NCBI GenBank assembly: GCA_963844695.1
Contig: CAWJPL010000036.1
Span: 90,662-154,661 of the forward strand
Direction of reading: 5' to 3'
From: RYN-230 sp963844695
GTDB lineage: Bacteria; Actinomycetota; Actinomycetes; Streptosporangiales; Streptosporangiaceae
Length of the DNA stretch: 64,000 nt
The notes under the pieces are model-generated. The model worked only from the letters and a program-made list of their open reading frames with translations. It was not told the origin of the DNA and did not search any database. Position 1 is the first letter of the stretch. Each line of letters opens with the position of its first letter. Made by a program: the position numbers and the translations under genes. Of this stretch, positions 26,403 to 35,217 are shown piece by piece.

Positions 26403-26974
26403 CGGGGCGCTCCTTTCCGTGCGGTGGCCCGGGCAGCAGCCCGGGTGGTGGCTCGTGGTGTGGCTTGCGGTGTCGCGCCGGGGTAGGAGCGGCGCAGGGT
26501 GGCGACGCCGTCGGCGGCAGCGCGGCGGGCGGCCTCAGTGCTGCCGCCGAGGATGGCGGCGACGTCGGCGTAGGGCAGCCCGGCGAGGTAGTGGTAGGCG
26601 ACGGCCTGTTTCTGCTTGGCGGGCAGCCGGGTGATGGCCTCGGCCAGGTCGTCGTCGGCGACGAGGCCGGTGCCCCCGGTCTCTGGGCCGCGGGTGTCCG
26701 CGGCCCCGGGTGGAGGGTCCGGAGTCTCGGCCACCGGGATGGCGCGGCGGGCGGCCGCCCGGGTCACGTCGATGGCTTTGCGGTGGGCGATGGTGACCAG
26801 CCACGCCTCGACGTTCGCGTCGGCCGGAAGGTCCGGGTAGGCCTTGAGGGCGGACAGGAACGTTTCCGACCAGGCGTCGTCCGCGTCGGCGGGGCCGAGG
26901 ACGGCCCGGCAGACCCGGAGCACCGTGCTCCCGTGCGCCGAGACGACCGTCTCGAACGGTGGCTTACCTGTCAT
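26399..26974 (-). CDS. ECF-type RNA polymerase sigma factor heading the alkylation-repair operon
   Basis: 191 residues. Region 2: AHGSTVLRVCRAVLGPADADDAWSETF and VEAWLVTIAHRKAIDV. Region 4: AITRLPAKQKQAVAYHYLAG and YADVAAILGGSTEAARRAAA. The C-terminal ~25 residues are Ala/Thr/Arg repeats. No anti-sigma gene is adjacent. The ATG at 26,974 follows a promoter-like CGTC by eight bases, so the transcript may be leaderless. Operon context implies that it controls DNA-alkylation repair genes, probably including itself. Confidence 0.88.
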   Translation of the reverse strand: MTGKPPFETVVSAHGSTVLRVCRAVLGPADADDAWSETFLSALKAYPDLPADANVEAWLVTIAHRKAIDVTRAAARRAIPVAETPDPPPGAADTRGPETGGTGLVADDDLAEAITRLPAKQKQAVAYHYLAGLPYADVAAILGGSTEAARRAAADGVATLRRSYPGATPQATPRATTRAAARATARKGAPR

Positions 26975-26982
26975 GACCTGAA

Positions 26983-27007
26983 GACGTCCTGGATCCGGTT
27001 TTCGTGA
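26983..27007 (-). promoter_or_regulatory. Putative ECF promoter of the sigma-ogt operon
   Basis: Minus strand: CCTCACGAAA, with TCACG (27,007-27,003) separated by 16 bases from CGTC (26,986-26,983) and then TTC. Same elements and spacing as the divergent copy at 27,115. The layout resembles ECF promoters with a CGTC -10. Confidence 0.7.
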
Positions 27008-27114
27008 GGTGTCCCGGGAGGCCATTCTCGACCTTCAGCACGGTCATGCCGGTGAACGCCAGGAAGACGCCGGGCTGGGGGGACGTGAGCCCGCCGGTCA
27101 ACGCCCCGGAAACC

Positions 27115-27139
27115 TCACGAAAGGCCGGTCCGGCGCGTC
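27115..27139 (+). promoter_or_regulatory. Putative ECF promoter of the divergent ogt gene
   Basis: Plus strand: TCACG (27,115-27,119), 16 bases, CGTC (27,136-27,139), then TTC; preceded by the same AC and followed by the same AAA as the opposite copy. It would give a ~100-base leader before ogt, which contains a duplicated TCCACGTAC block. Confidence 0.7.
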
Positions 27140-27246
27140 TTCGGGGCACAGGTCTTCCACGTACCGGTCCTCCACGTACTGGTTTCCGGCCCTGATTTTC
27201 CAGGCCGGGTTCCCGGGCCCGGGGGACGTGATCGAAGGAGCAGAGG

Positions 27247-27774
27247 ATGACGACCGACACACAGGCCGGACGGCTAACCGGGACGCAGCACACAGTCCTC
27301 GCCACCCGGCTGGGGGATCTGACCATCGTGCGCGACGGCGAGATGCTGACCGGCGTGTACTTCCCGCATCACTGGTACCGGCCCAACCAGGCCACCTTCG
27401 GGCCCCGCACCGGCCAGGGCTTCGCGGACGTCACGCGCCAGCTCGGCGAGTACCTGGACGGGACCCGGACCGGGTTCGACCTGCCCCTCGACGCCCGGGG
27501 CAGTGACTTCCAGCGGTCGGTCTGGAAACTGATCGCGGAGATTCCGTACGGTCACACCACCAGCTACGGGGACCTGGCCCGGCGCCTCGGCGCGGGCGCG
27601 GACCCGAGGGACGTGGGCGCCGCGGTGGGCCGCAACCCGCTCAGCATCCTGATCCCGTGCCACCGGGTGGTGGGCAGCACCGGCAAGCTGACCGGCTACG
27701 CGGGCGGCCTGACCCGCAAGCGGGTGCTGCTGGACCTGGAGCAGGCCGGCGCCCCCGTGCCCGGCCTGTGGTGA
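27247..27774 (+). CDS. ogt: Second methylated-DNA--protein-cysteine methyltransferase
   Basis: 175 residues with the active site ILIPCHRVVGSTGKLTGYAGG and the DNA-binding helix FQRSVWKLIAEIPYGHTTSYG. It is more canonical (IPCHRV) than the Ogt at 25,788, so the two copies are divergent paralogues, not a recent duplication. ATG at 27,247 after GGAGCAGAGG. Faces away from the ECF sigma gene across a 272-bp region that carries the paired promoter elements. Confidence 0.93.
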   Translation: MTTDTQAGRLTGTQHTVLATRLGDLTIVRDGEMLTGVYFPHHWYRPNQATFGPRTGQGFADVTRQLGEYLDGTRTGFDLPLDARGSDFQRSVWKLIAEIPYGHTTSYGDLARRLGAGADPRDVGAAVGRNPLSILIPCHRVVGSTGKLTGYAGGLTRKRVLLDLEQAGAPVPGLW

Positions 27775-27824
27775 CCCCGGCCCGGGTCCCGCCAGTGCGG
27801 CGGGACCCGGGCCAGCGCGCCGGA

Positions 27825-28328
27825 TCAGCGCTCGTAGCTGCCGGGGGTCCAGGCGTGCGTGGCGACGCCGATCGCGTTCCAGGCGTTGATCGTGGTGATC
27901 AAGCAGAGAAGGGCCGCGACCTCGTCCGGGCTGTACTGCGCCGCGACGGCCTGGTACGCAGCGTCGGGGACATGGTCGCCGGCCATCAGGGTGACGGCCT
28001 CGGTGAACGCGAGCGCGGCCCGCTCCCGTCCGGAGAAGTACGGCGTGTCCCGCCAGGCGGAGAGGCCGTACAGCCGCTGCTCGCTCTCCCCCACCGCCCG
28101 GGCGTCCTTGGTGTGCATGTCGATGCAGTAGGCGCAGCCGTTGAGCTGCGAGGCCCGGATCCGGACCAGCTCGCGCAGCCGCGGGTCGAAGTCCACCCGG
28201 TCCAGTTCCTTGGTGGCCGCCTGGTCCAGCTGGCCCAGGGCCCGGGCGAAACCGGCCGCGTGGCTGTCGAAGTCCAGCCGGACCGGGATCGTGATGGTCG
28301 TCTCTTCGTGGGTGTCTGTAAGTGCCAT
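27825..28328 (-). CDS. Carboxymuconolactone decarboxylase / AhpD-like protein
   Basis: 167 residues. The motif SQLNGCAYCIDMHTKDA has the CxxC-xxxH redox pair characteristic of AhpD-type alkylhydroperoxidases; LCLITTINAWNAIGVATH ends the domain. Family role: peroxide reduction with a thioredoxin-like partner, though many members are uncharacterised. It starts 46 bp from the divergent MocR-type regulator, which is the obvious candidate controller. Confidence 0.9.
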   Translation of the reverse strand: MALTDTHEETTITIPVRLDFDSHAAGFARALGQLDQAATKELDRVDFDPRLRELVRIRASQLNGCAYCIDMHTKDARAVGESEQRLYGLSAWRDTPYFSGRERAALAFTEAVTLMAGDHVPDAAYQAVAAQYSPDEVAALLCLITTINAWNAIGVATHAWTPGSYER

Positions 28329-28374
28329 AACCCCAACCTACGAGGCTACCGGCGCACGAGTAAGCTCCACTTTC

Positions 28375-29784
28375 ATGCCGGAAACGTGGGCCACTTCTGG
28401 GGTCGACCTGCACCTGGACCGCACCGGCCCCCGGGTGCGATCAGGCCTGGAGGCCCAGCTCCGGGAGGCAGTCCGGTCCGGCCGGCTGGCCCCCGGGCTG
28501 CGCCTGCCCTCATCCCGCTCCCTGGCCGCCGACCTCGGGGTGGCCCGTAACACCGTGGTCGACGTCTACGGGCAACTGGTCGCCGAGGGCTGGCTGGTCG
28601 CCCGGCAGGGGTCGGTCACCCGGGTCGCCGGGCGGGCGCCCGTGGCCGAGGCCGGGCCCGCCCCGGCGGGCCAGCCCCGCCGGCCGCGCTACGACCTGCG
28701 CCCCGGATCACCCGACGTGGCCGCCTTCCCCCGTTCCCGCTGGCTCGCGGCGGCGCGCCGGGCGCTGAACGCCGCCCCGGCCGCGGCGTTCGGCGACGCC
28801 CCGGACGCCCGCGGCCGGCCGGAACTGCATCAGGCCCTGGCTGAGTACCTGTCCCGGGCGCGTGGCGTCCGGGTGCGCCCGGACCGGATCGTGGTCTGCT
28901 CCGGGTTCACCCAGGGCCTCGGCGTGATCTGCCGGGCGCTGCGCGGCCGGGGCGCCACGACCCTGGCCCTGGAGGCGTACGGCCTGCCTCACCTGCACGG
29001 CGTCGCGGCCGGCCACGGGCTGCGGACCCGCGCGCTGCCGGTGGACGGGAGCGGCGCCGTCCTCGACGGGGTCGGCGACGCGGAGGCGGTGCTGCTGACT
29101 CCAGCCCACCAGTTCCCGCTGGGCGGGGTGCTGGCGCCCGGCCGGCGGACCCGGGCCATCGAGTGGGCCGCGCGGACCGGCGGGCTGCTCATCGAGGACG
29201 ACTACGACGGGGAGTTCCGCTACGACCGTCAGCCGGTCGGGGCCATGCAGGCTCTCGCCCCGGAGCACGTCGTGTACGCCGGGACGGCCAGCAAGAGCCT
29301 CGCGCCCGGCCTGCGGCTCGGCTGGCTCGTCGTGCCCGGCCACCTCGTGACGGAGGTGACCGCGGCCAAGGCCCTCACCGACCGGTACTCCAGCAGCTTC
29401 GACCAGCTCACGCTGGCCGAGTTCCTGACGTCCGGGGCCTACGACCGGCAGGTGCGCCGCTCGCGGCTGGCCTACCGGCGCCGCCGGGACCATCTCGTCG
29501 CGGCAGTGCGCCGCCACGTCCCGCAGGCGCGGGTGACCGGGGTCGCCGCCGGGCTGCACGCGCTGCTGGAACTGCCGCCGGGCCTGGACGAGGACGAGAT
29601 CATCGCCCGGGCCGCGGGCCGCCACGACCTGGCCCTCGACGGGCTCCGCCCCTACAGTTCCGCGTCCGGCCCGCATCGGCCGGCGCTGGTCATCGGGTAC
29701 GCCACCCCGCCCGAGCACGCCTTCACCGGTGCTGTCGCCCGGTTGATCGCCGTGCTCACCGGGGCGAGGCCTGGACCGGACTGA
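28375..29784 (+). CDS. MocR-type regulator (GntR winged helix fused to aminotransferase domain)
   Basis: About 469 residues. The N-terminal winged helix LRLPSSRSLAADLGVARNTV-V is followed by a fold-type-I PLP domain: VVCSGFTQGLGVIC, LIEDDYDGEFRYDRQPVGAM and the PLP lysine in YAGTASKSLAPGLRLGWLV. MocR proteins sense PLP or amines and regulate a divergent gene; here that is the AhpD-like gene. ATG at 28,375 gives the expected length. PdxR-like control of vitamin B6 genes is less likely because no pdxST is nearby. Confidence 0.92.
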   Translation: MPETWATSGVDLHLDRTGPRVRSGLEAQLREAVRSGRLAPGLRLPSSRSLAADLGVARNTVVDVYGQLVAEGWLVARQGSVTRVAGRAPVAEAGPAPAGQPRRPRYDLRPGSPDVAAFPRSRWLAAARRALNAAPAAAFGDAPDARGRPELHQALAEYLSRARGVRVRPDRIVVCSGFTQGLGVICRALRGRGATTLALEAYGLPHLHGVAAGHGLRTRALPVDGSGAVLDGVGDAEAVLLTPAHQFPLGGVLAPGRRTRAIEWAARTGGLLIEDDYDGEFRYDRQPVGAMQALAPEHVVYAGTASKSLAPGLRLGWLVVPGHLVTEVTAAKALTDRYSSSFDQLTLAEFLTSGAYDRQVRRSRLAYRRRRDHLVAAVRRHVPQARVTGVAAGLHALLELPPGLDEDEIIARAAGRHDLALDGLRPYSSASGPHRPALVIGYATPPEHAFTGAVARLIAVLTGARPGPD

Positions 29785-29788
29785 GGCG

Positions 29789-30643
29789 TTAGAGGAGGTC
29801 GGGTTCGGGTCCGGTGTGGAAGACCGGCCAGCAGATCTGCGTGCGCCACTGCGCGGTGTCCGGGGTGTCGTGCCGGCCGGTGAGGTAGTACTCGCGGATG
29901 GGCCCGTCGACGGCCAGCGCGTGCTGGGTGACGTAGGTGGCCAGCGAGCCGTAGGCCCGGTCGATGCCGTTGTCCGGGCCGGGGTGGATGACGGTGGCGA
30001 ACTCCCCGGGCGGGACGACCAGCGACGTCACCCGGCCCATGGGCCGCAGCGGCCCGGTGCAGGGCACGAAGATCGTGGCCTGGCCCAGTCCGTGGGAGAA
30101 CAACTCCGTCGCGTAGATGCCGCCGCTTGGGCCGTCGGGGCTCTGGTCCTGGGCGTCGATGGTGGCGTAGAGCTCGCCGAGCGCGCCCTGGTACCACGGC
30201 CCCGCGTCCTCGATATCCAGCGGCTCGCTGATCGCTGCGGCCGGGGTGGCGTCCATCCGCAGGCGGCCGATGTCAGCCAGTTCGGGCGGCGCCGGGCGGG
30301 CCAGCAGATCGCGCAGTGAGGAGACCGCGTCCTGAGTGCGGGTCAGCCCTTCTTCCAGCCGGGTCAGGTGGGCGGCGATGAGCTCGTTGCGCGTCTCGAC
30401 GTCCGGCGCGGCCAGGACCTGCCTGACCTCCCCGACCGGCATGTCCAGATCCCGGAAACGCCGGATGATCTGCGCGGCCGGTATCTGGTCGGTGGTGTAC
30501 CGGCGGTAGCCCGTGTCCGCGTCGACGTCAGCGGGCTCCAGCAGGCCGACCCGGTGGTAGTAGCGCAGCGTCTTCACGCTCAGATGGGTCGCGCGCGCGA
30601 AGTCGCCGATCGTCAGGCAGTTCTGCATGACCCGAGTCTGCAT
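29789..30643 (-). CDS. MerR-family regulator with GyrI-like ligand domain
   Basis: About 284 residues. N-terminal MerR winged helix LTIGDFARATHLSVKTLRYY-H, a coiled-coil (RLEEGLTRTQDAVSSLRDLL), then a ~150-residue GyrI/SOUL-like effector domain ending RTQICWPVFHTG. Typical of BmrR-like multidrug-responsive activators. Two ATGs (30,643 and 30,628) are possible; the palindrome overlapping the first favours the second. Divergent from the SnoaL and cupin genes. Confidence 0.9.
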   Translation of the reverse strand: MQTRVMQNCLTIGDFARATHLSVKTLRYYHRVGLLEPADVDADTGYRRYTTDQIPAAQIIRRFRDLDMPVGEVRQVLAAPDVETRNELIAAHLTRLEEGLTRTQDAVSSLRDLLARPAPPELADIGRLRMDATPAAAISEPLDIEDAGPWYQGALGELYATIDAQDQSPDGPSGGIYATELFSHGLGQATIFVPCTGPLRPMGRVTSLVVPPGEFATVIHPGPDNGIDRAYGSLATYVTQHALAVDGPIREYYLTGRHDTPDTAQWRTQICWPVFHTGPEPDLL

Positions 30644-30644
30644 C

Positions 30645-30659
30645 CTCCCCTGGGGGGAG
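30645..30659. promoter_or_regulatory. Candidate MerR operator
   Basis: Perfect dyad CTCCCC-TGG-GGGGAG lying at the 5' end of the MerR gene, in the region from which the divergent SnoaL gene would be transcribed. MerR regulators bind dyads of this form between spaced promoter elements; autoregulation is inferred. Confidence 0.55.
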
Positions 30660-30758
30660 AGTCACGTCCGGTTTGCGGGGTTGACCATCCCCTGGCGGCA
30701 GCCGTGAGGGTGGTTGATGTCCGGCCATGAGGGCCGGCCACCGGAGGAGGAGAACACG

Positions 30759-31121
30759 ATGCACGCTACCGAGCTGACCGGGGTCGTCGCCGCCCACGTC
30801 ACCGGGGTCAACGCCCTGGACACCGACGCCATCATGGCCACCTTCGCTGACGACGCGTACGTCAACGACGCCCGCCGTGAGTTCACCGGCACCGACGCGA
30901 TCCGCCGCTGGGTGGAGAAGGAAATGGTCGGCGACAAGGTCCAGATCGAGGTCCGCGAGGTGCTCGACCATCACGGCGACACGATCGTGCGCGGGTCCTA
31001 CACCGGCGAGTTCGACAAGACGAACCTGCCCGACGAGCTCGTCCTGTCGAACTACTTCAGCGTCCGAGACGGCAAGATCGTCAGCCTGGTCGTCATCTTC
31101 AACCAGCCGGCCGGGTACTGA
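30759..31121 (+). CDS. SnoaL/NTF2-like protein
   Basis: 120 residues, cone-shaped NTF2 fold: ALDTDAIMATFADDAYVNDA, REFTGTDAIRRWVEKE and LSNYFSVRDGKIVSLVVIFNQ. Family members are small-molecule binders, isomerases or cyclases; no catalytic assignment is possible. ATG at 30,759 has a strong site, GGAGGAGGAG. It is the nearest divergent gene to the MerR regulator and thus a candidate target. Confidence 0.87.
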   Translation: MHATELTGVVAAHVTGVNALDTDAIMATFADDAYVNDARREFTGTDAIRRWVEKEMVGDKVQIEVREVLDHHGDTIVRGSYTGEFDKTNLPDELVLSNYFSVRDGKIVSLVVIFNQPAGY

Positions 31122-31193
31122 GGCACGCGCACGGGACCGGGCGGCGGCCGCCGCCAGCGCCGGCCTAGCATGGCAGCCGAGGGAGGTCGGCGG

Positions 31194-31637
31194 ATGAGCG
31201 CTGGTCTGATCGGACCTGGTGAGGGACAAAGACGGTACACCGCTCGCGGCAGCGTGATGTTCTTCAAGGCGCTGGCTGAGCAGGACGACGGCGACCTGTC
31301 TTTGATGGAGCGCACCCTGCCCCCGGGCGGCCGGCGCCCGCCGCCGCACCGTCACACGAACTGCTCAGAAGCGTATTTCGTGCTGGACGGCCTGGTGTCT
31401 GTGGTGGTCGAGGGCGAGGAGCTTGCCGTCGGCCCCGAAGGGTTTGTGCTGGTGCCTCGCGGGACCGCCCATACCTTCGGCAACACCGGGGACGACGAGG
31501 CCCGGCTTCTGGTGATCCACGCTCCGGCGATGGACGCGTACTTCGCCGGCCTGCACGAGCTGTGGAACCGCACCGAGCCACCGACCCCCGACGAGGAGCG
31601 GGCGCTGATGGCCCGGTTCGGCATGGAAGCGGTCTAG
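31194..31637 (+). CDS. Cupin-domain protein
   Basis: 147 residues with the cupin motifs RRPPPHRHTNCSEAYFVLDG (motif 1, HxH...E) and LVPRGTAHTFGNTGDDEARL (motif 2, with the third His). It could bind Mn, Fe or Zn; the reaction is unknown. ATG at 31,194 after GGGAGGT. It sits 72 bp downstream of the SnoaL gene on the same strand and may be co-transcribed. Confidence 0.87.
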   Translation: MSAGLIGPGEGQRRYTARGSVMFFKALAEQDDGDLSLMERTLPPGGRRPPPHRHTNCSEAYFVLDGLVSVVVEGEELAVGPEGFVLVPRGTAHTFGNTGDDEARLLVIHAPAMDAYFAGLHELWNRTEPPTPDEERALMARFGMEAV

Positions 31638-31668
31638 GACCTGAGCCCGGAGTCCCGCCGGGCTCACC

Positions 31669-32635
31669 TCAGGCCCGGTTCCCGGCGATCGGCGTAGGCG
31701 ATTGGTGCCCGAGCCCTATTTCCCGCATGTCCGCTGGCGCGCCGACGATCAGCGGATCCGGACGACCGACGGCTTCGTGGTCCTTGCCGTCGTAGTCGAC
31801 GCTGGCCAGCAGGCTGCGCATGGCCTCCAGACGTGCGCGCTTCTTGTCGTTGCTCTTGATCACGGTCCAGGGCGCTTCGGGCGTGTGGGTCCGCGGCGAA
31901 CATCGTGACCTTGGCCGCGGTGTAGGCATCCCACTTGTCCAGCAACGCGATGTCGGTAGGGCTGAGCTTCCACTGCCGCACCGGGTCGATCTGGCGGATG
32001 GCGAACCGGGTGTGCTGCTCACCGGGGGTGACGGAGAACCAGAACTTCGTCAGCGAGACGCCGTCGTCCACCAGCAGCCGCTCGAACTGAGGCACCTGCC
32101 TGAGGAAGGTCTCGTACTGCTCGTCGGTGCAGAAGCCCATGACCTTCTCGACGCCGGCCCGGTTGTACCACGAGCGGTCGAACAGCGAGATCTCCCCGGA
32201 GGTCGGCAGGTGCGATATGTAGCGCTGGAAATACCATTGCCCACGCTCGCGCTCGGTGGGGATATCGAGCGCGACGACCCGCGCCGACCGGGGATTCAGG
32301 TGCTCCATGAAGCGCTTGATCGTACTGCCCTTACCAGCGGCGTCCCGGCCTTCGAAGACAACCACAAAGCGGCGGCCCGAATCCTGCATCCAATACTGCA
32401 GCTTGAGCAGTTCGACCTGGAGCACCCGTTTCGCGTGGTCGTATTCCTCGCGGCTCAGCCGTTCAGCGTAGGGATAGTCTTCCTGCCAGGTGTCCACCAT
32501 GCTTCCGTCCGCGTTACGGAGCACCGGGTCATCCTCGTCTGAGTCATCCACCCATACGCCGGGCGGCACCACGCTCCTGCGGTCTGGGTCATCCCTGCGC
32601 AAGTAACCCGCGCCGCCTTCCCGCCCGTCACTCAT
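31669..32635 (-). pseudogene. ppk2: Polyphosphate kinase 2 (PPK2), one-base frameshift near the C-terminus
   Basis: Family role: transfers phosphate between polyphosphate and nucleotides. Walker A FEGRDAAGKGSTIKR, Walker B DRSWYNRAGVEKVMGF and the FWFSVTPGEQHTRFAIR segment are all present in the first 250 residues. At 31,889-31,896 one extra base breaks the frame: the expected ending (TPEAPWTVIKSNDKKRARL and onward to the stop at 31,669) continues in the next frame. With that base removed the protein is ~320 residues, normal for a one-domain PPK2. The unshifted reading ends in basic nonsense. Sequencing error is a live alternative. Confidence 0.85.
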
Positions 32636-32647
32636 ACCAGTCCCCAT

Positions 32648-32989
32648 CTACGCTGCGCTCCTACCCGAAGCATCGGCGTCAACTTCACCACTCCACGGGC
32701 CCCGCGGACAGGTTTCACCAGGAGTTCACCGTCATGGCTACGCTGTGTCCTGGGATGCCCACGGTAAGCGAGCGAAATCTGGCCAGGTCATCCAGCGCGG
32801 CCGGCCCTTAGATTAAAGGCAGCCTTCGTTGAGTCCCGGAACCATCCCAGACCGCCCGGACCTTCGAGCGCCCAGTCCGGTCTCCGGCGAAGCGGGAGAT
32901 GAGCCACATGAGACGTCTAGCTCAGCGGTCCCGGACCGCCGGCACCGCAGCGATATCTGGCCGCACAGCCGTGCAACGCGACTGCGCGG
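32648..32989. other. Intergenic region between PPK2 and the lipoprotein hydrolase
   Basis: A 342-bp divergent gap with no supported gene. An AT-rich patch (TTAGATTAAAGGC near 32,810) is the only promoter-like feature and no spacing partner was identified. Confidence 0.5.
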
Positions 32990-33921
32990 ATGCGGGCTGC
33001 CTACGGCTCGCGGGCGCTGCGCCGGGACGTCGCCTTAGGCCTGGTCGTGGTGCTGGTGTCCGTCGCGCTGAGCGCGTGCGGCTCCGCACCGCCGGCGATG
33101 GCACCGGGAACGGCCTCAGTCGTGTCGGCGCCAGCGCGAATCGCTCACACCAAGCTCGGCACCGTCGGGTACCGGGTCGTCGGGAGCGGCCCCCCGCTGG
33201 TCTTGATCATGGGCTACGACTGGACGATGGAGGGCTGGGATCCGCGGCTGATTCACGCCCTGGCCCGGCACAACCGGGTGGTGATGTTCGACAACTCCGG
33301 GGTTGGCCGTACGCAGCCCATGCCCGGGGAACAGACCGGGACACTCACCATCGACGCCATGGCCGACCAGACCAGTGCGCTCATCGACACGCTCGGCCTC
33401 AGCAGGCCGGACGTACTGGGCTGGTCGATGGGCGGCATGATCGCCCAGGCCCTGGCGGTCCTGCACCCTGCGCAGGTGCGCCGCCTGGTGCTGTGCGCCA
33501 CCTACCCCGGGACGGGACGCGGTCGCGGCGCCCTCGCAGGCGGCGCTCCAGGCGGGCAGCGATTTTCCTGCTAACCAGGTCAAGGCCTACGACGCGTTCA
33601 AGGCGGCGATCGCGGAATACCCAGCCGCTCCCCCGGCGCCGATCGCGGCGAAGACGGCTCAGGCTGGCGCCCTGGCCAATTGGTGGGACGGCTCCGACCC
33701 AACCGGACGCAAGATCACCAGGATCTCAGTGCCCACGCTCGTCGCCGACGGCACCGACGACCGGCTCGACCCGGTCGCCAACGACCACGCTCTCGCCCGC
33801 CTCATCCCCGGGGCGAGACTGGTGCTCTACTCCGACGCCGGGCATGGCTTCCTGTTCCAGGACGGAACGCGCTTTGCTTCCGCTCGTCGAGTCGTTCCTG
33901 ACCGGGCACTCAAGCTCGTAG
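32990..33921 (+). pseudogene. Secreted lipoprotein alpha/beta hydrolase, two one-base frameshifts
   Basis: The N-terminus is a lipoprotein signal: basic residues, hydrophobic LGLVVVLVSVALSAC with the lipobox Cys. Then an alpha/beta hydrolase fold: GSGPPLVLIMGYDWTMEGWD (oxyanion region), nucleophile elbow LGWSMGGMIAQ, Asp region VPTLVADGTDDRLDP and catalytic His in YSDAGHGFLFQD. The frame changes near 33,515 and again near 33,862, after which LLPLVESFLTGHSSS completes the protein. All catalytic residues survive, so two sequencing errors or recent decay are both possible. Substrate unknown. Confidence 0.82.
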
Positions 33922-34012
33922 CGACAAGGACCAGGTCAAGGCCGCCTTGTCCCAGCCAACGGTCGTGCCACCGGACTGTACTTTCGCGGTGTTCCCAATC
34001 GTGGCCAGATTC

Positions 34013-34840
34013 TCAGGACTTGCCGCTCTCGTAGCCTTCGGTGAACAGGTCGCCTTGCGCAGCCCCGATTGCGGCCTTGTCGCCGCCCATGCCGCGCAGG
34101 ACGAACGCGATCACTACGGCGATCGCGGCTCCGGCGATTGGCCCGGCGATGTAGACCCAGTAGCCGGTGAAGGTCGTGCTGGCCAGGTCCGGCCCGAAGG
34201 TGCGGGCCGGGTTCATCGAGGCGCCGGAGATGGGACTGCCCCACAGGCCGGCCAGGGCGATATAGGCGCCGACCGCGAAGGCGCCGATGATGCCGACGTT
34301 CTGGGCGCCTGACGCGGTGCCGAGGATCACGCTGACCAGCCCCGTGGTCAGGATCAGCTCCATCCAGAACGCGGACAGGCTGGAATAGCCCGGCGCGGGA
34401 TAGTTGGATCCGTACATGGCCGAGACGTTGATGATCGCGTGCAGGACCAGGGCGGCGAGGGTGGCCCCGGCGAGCTGCACGATGACGTAGCCCGGTACCC
34501 GCCACCAGGGGAAGTCGCGGCGCAGGGCGAAGGCGATGCTGACCGCCGGGTTCAGGTGCGCGCCGGAGATCTTGCCCATGAACAAGATGATGGCCATGAC
34601 CGTCAGCGCAGGGGCCACCACCGCGGCGCCGTGGCTGATCACGCCGGGGAACGCGTGGCCCATCATGCCCCCGCCAGCGGCCGCCAGCACCAGGAAGAAG
34701 GTACCGAGCAGCTCGGAGAACAAGCGCCGCCACTCCTGGCGCGGGTCGTTGAAGTCGTTGATCCGGTCGATGACGCTCCGCTCGTAGCGAGCGAGCGGGC
34801 CGAGAGGATCCGGCGCAGGTGGTGCGTGTTCCGCGGTCAC
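34013..34840 (-). CDS. MIP-family channel (aquaporin / glycerol facilitator)
   Basis: Six membrane helices plus the two half-helices with NPA boxes: GAHLNPAVSIAF and GASMNPARTFGPD. The second box is followed by Arg, the selectivity-filter residue, and the pore residues suggest a water-selective rather than glycerol channel (inference). About 275 residues from the GTG at 34,840; the frame continues to 35,074 but the extra sequence is low-complexity. It converges with the hydrolase gene. Confidence 0.88.
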   Translation of the reverse strand: MTAEHAPPAPDPLGPLARYERSVIDRINDFNDPRQEWRRLFSELLGTFFLVLAAAGGGMMGHAFPGVISHGAAVVAPALTVMAIILFMGKISGAHLNPAVSIAFALRRDFPWWRVPGYVIVQLAGATLAALVLHAIINVSAMYGSNYPAPGYSSLSAFWMELILTTGLVSVILGTASGAQNVGIIGAFAVGAYIALAGLWGSPISGASMNPARTFGPDLASTTFTGYWVYIAGPIAGAAIAVVIAFVLRGMGGDKAAIGAAQGDLFTEGYESGKS

Positions 34841-35217
34841 AGTTCGTTGTCCCTGCTCTGACCTGCCATCACGGACCTCTGATCTCTCGGCGAGCGTCTT
34901 CGCCCGGTCATGGAACCGCCGAACGTGGCGCTGCTGTTCCGGCTCATCACGCTGAATGGTAGGTACGCCGGGCCGCCCCCGATTCATCCGCTGCGGGTGA
35001 TTTTCGCTGGATAACTGGGACACGCGGTCAAGGCCGACGGTGCGCTGCCATGCACCCGTCATAGAATGATGCATTCGCGAACCCAGCGATGCCTAAGGCG
35101 CCTTTACTCTGCCTTTGCTCGTCTTGTGTCCAGCTTCGCCGGCGAGATACCAGTCGCCGTCGCGCCGATCATTTAGAGATTACTGACCACCAGCGGCGTC
35201 AACGCAGGCATTCCTGG

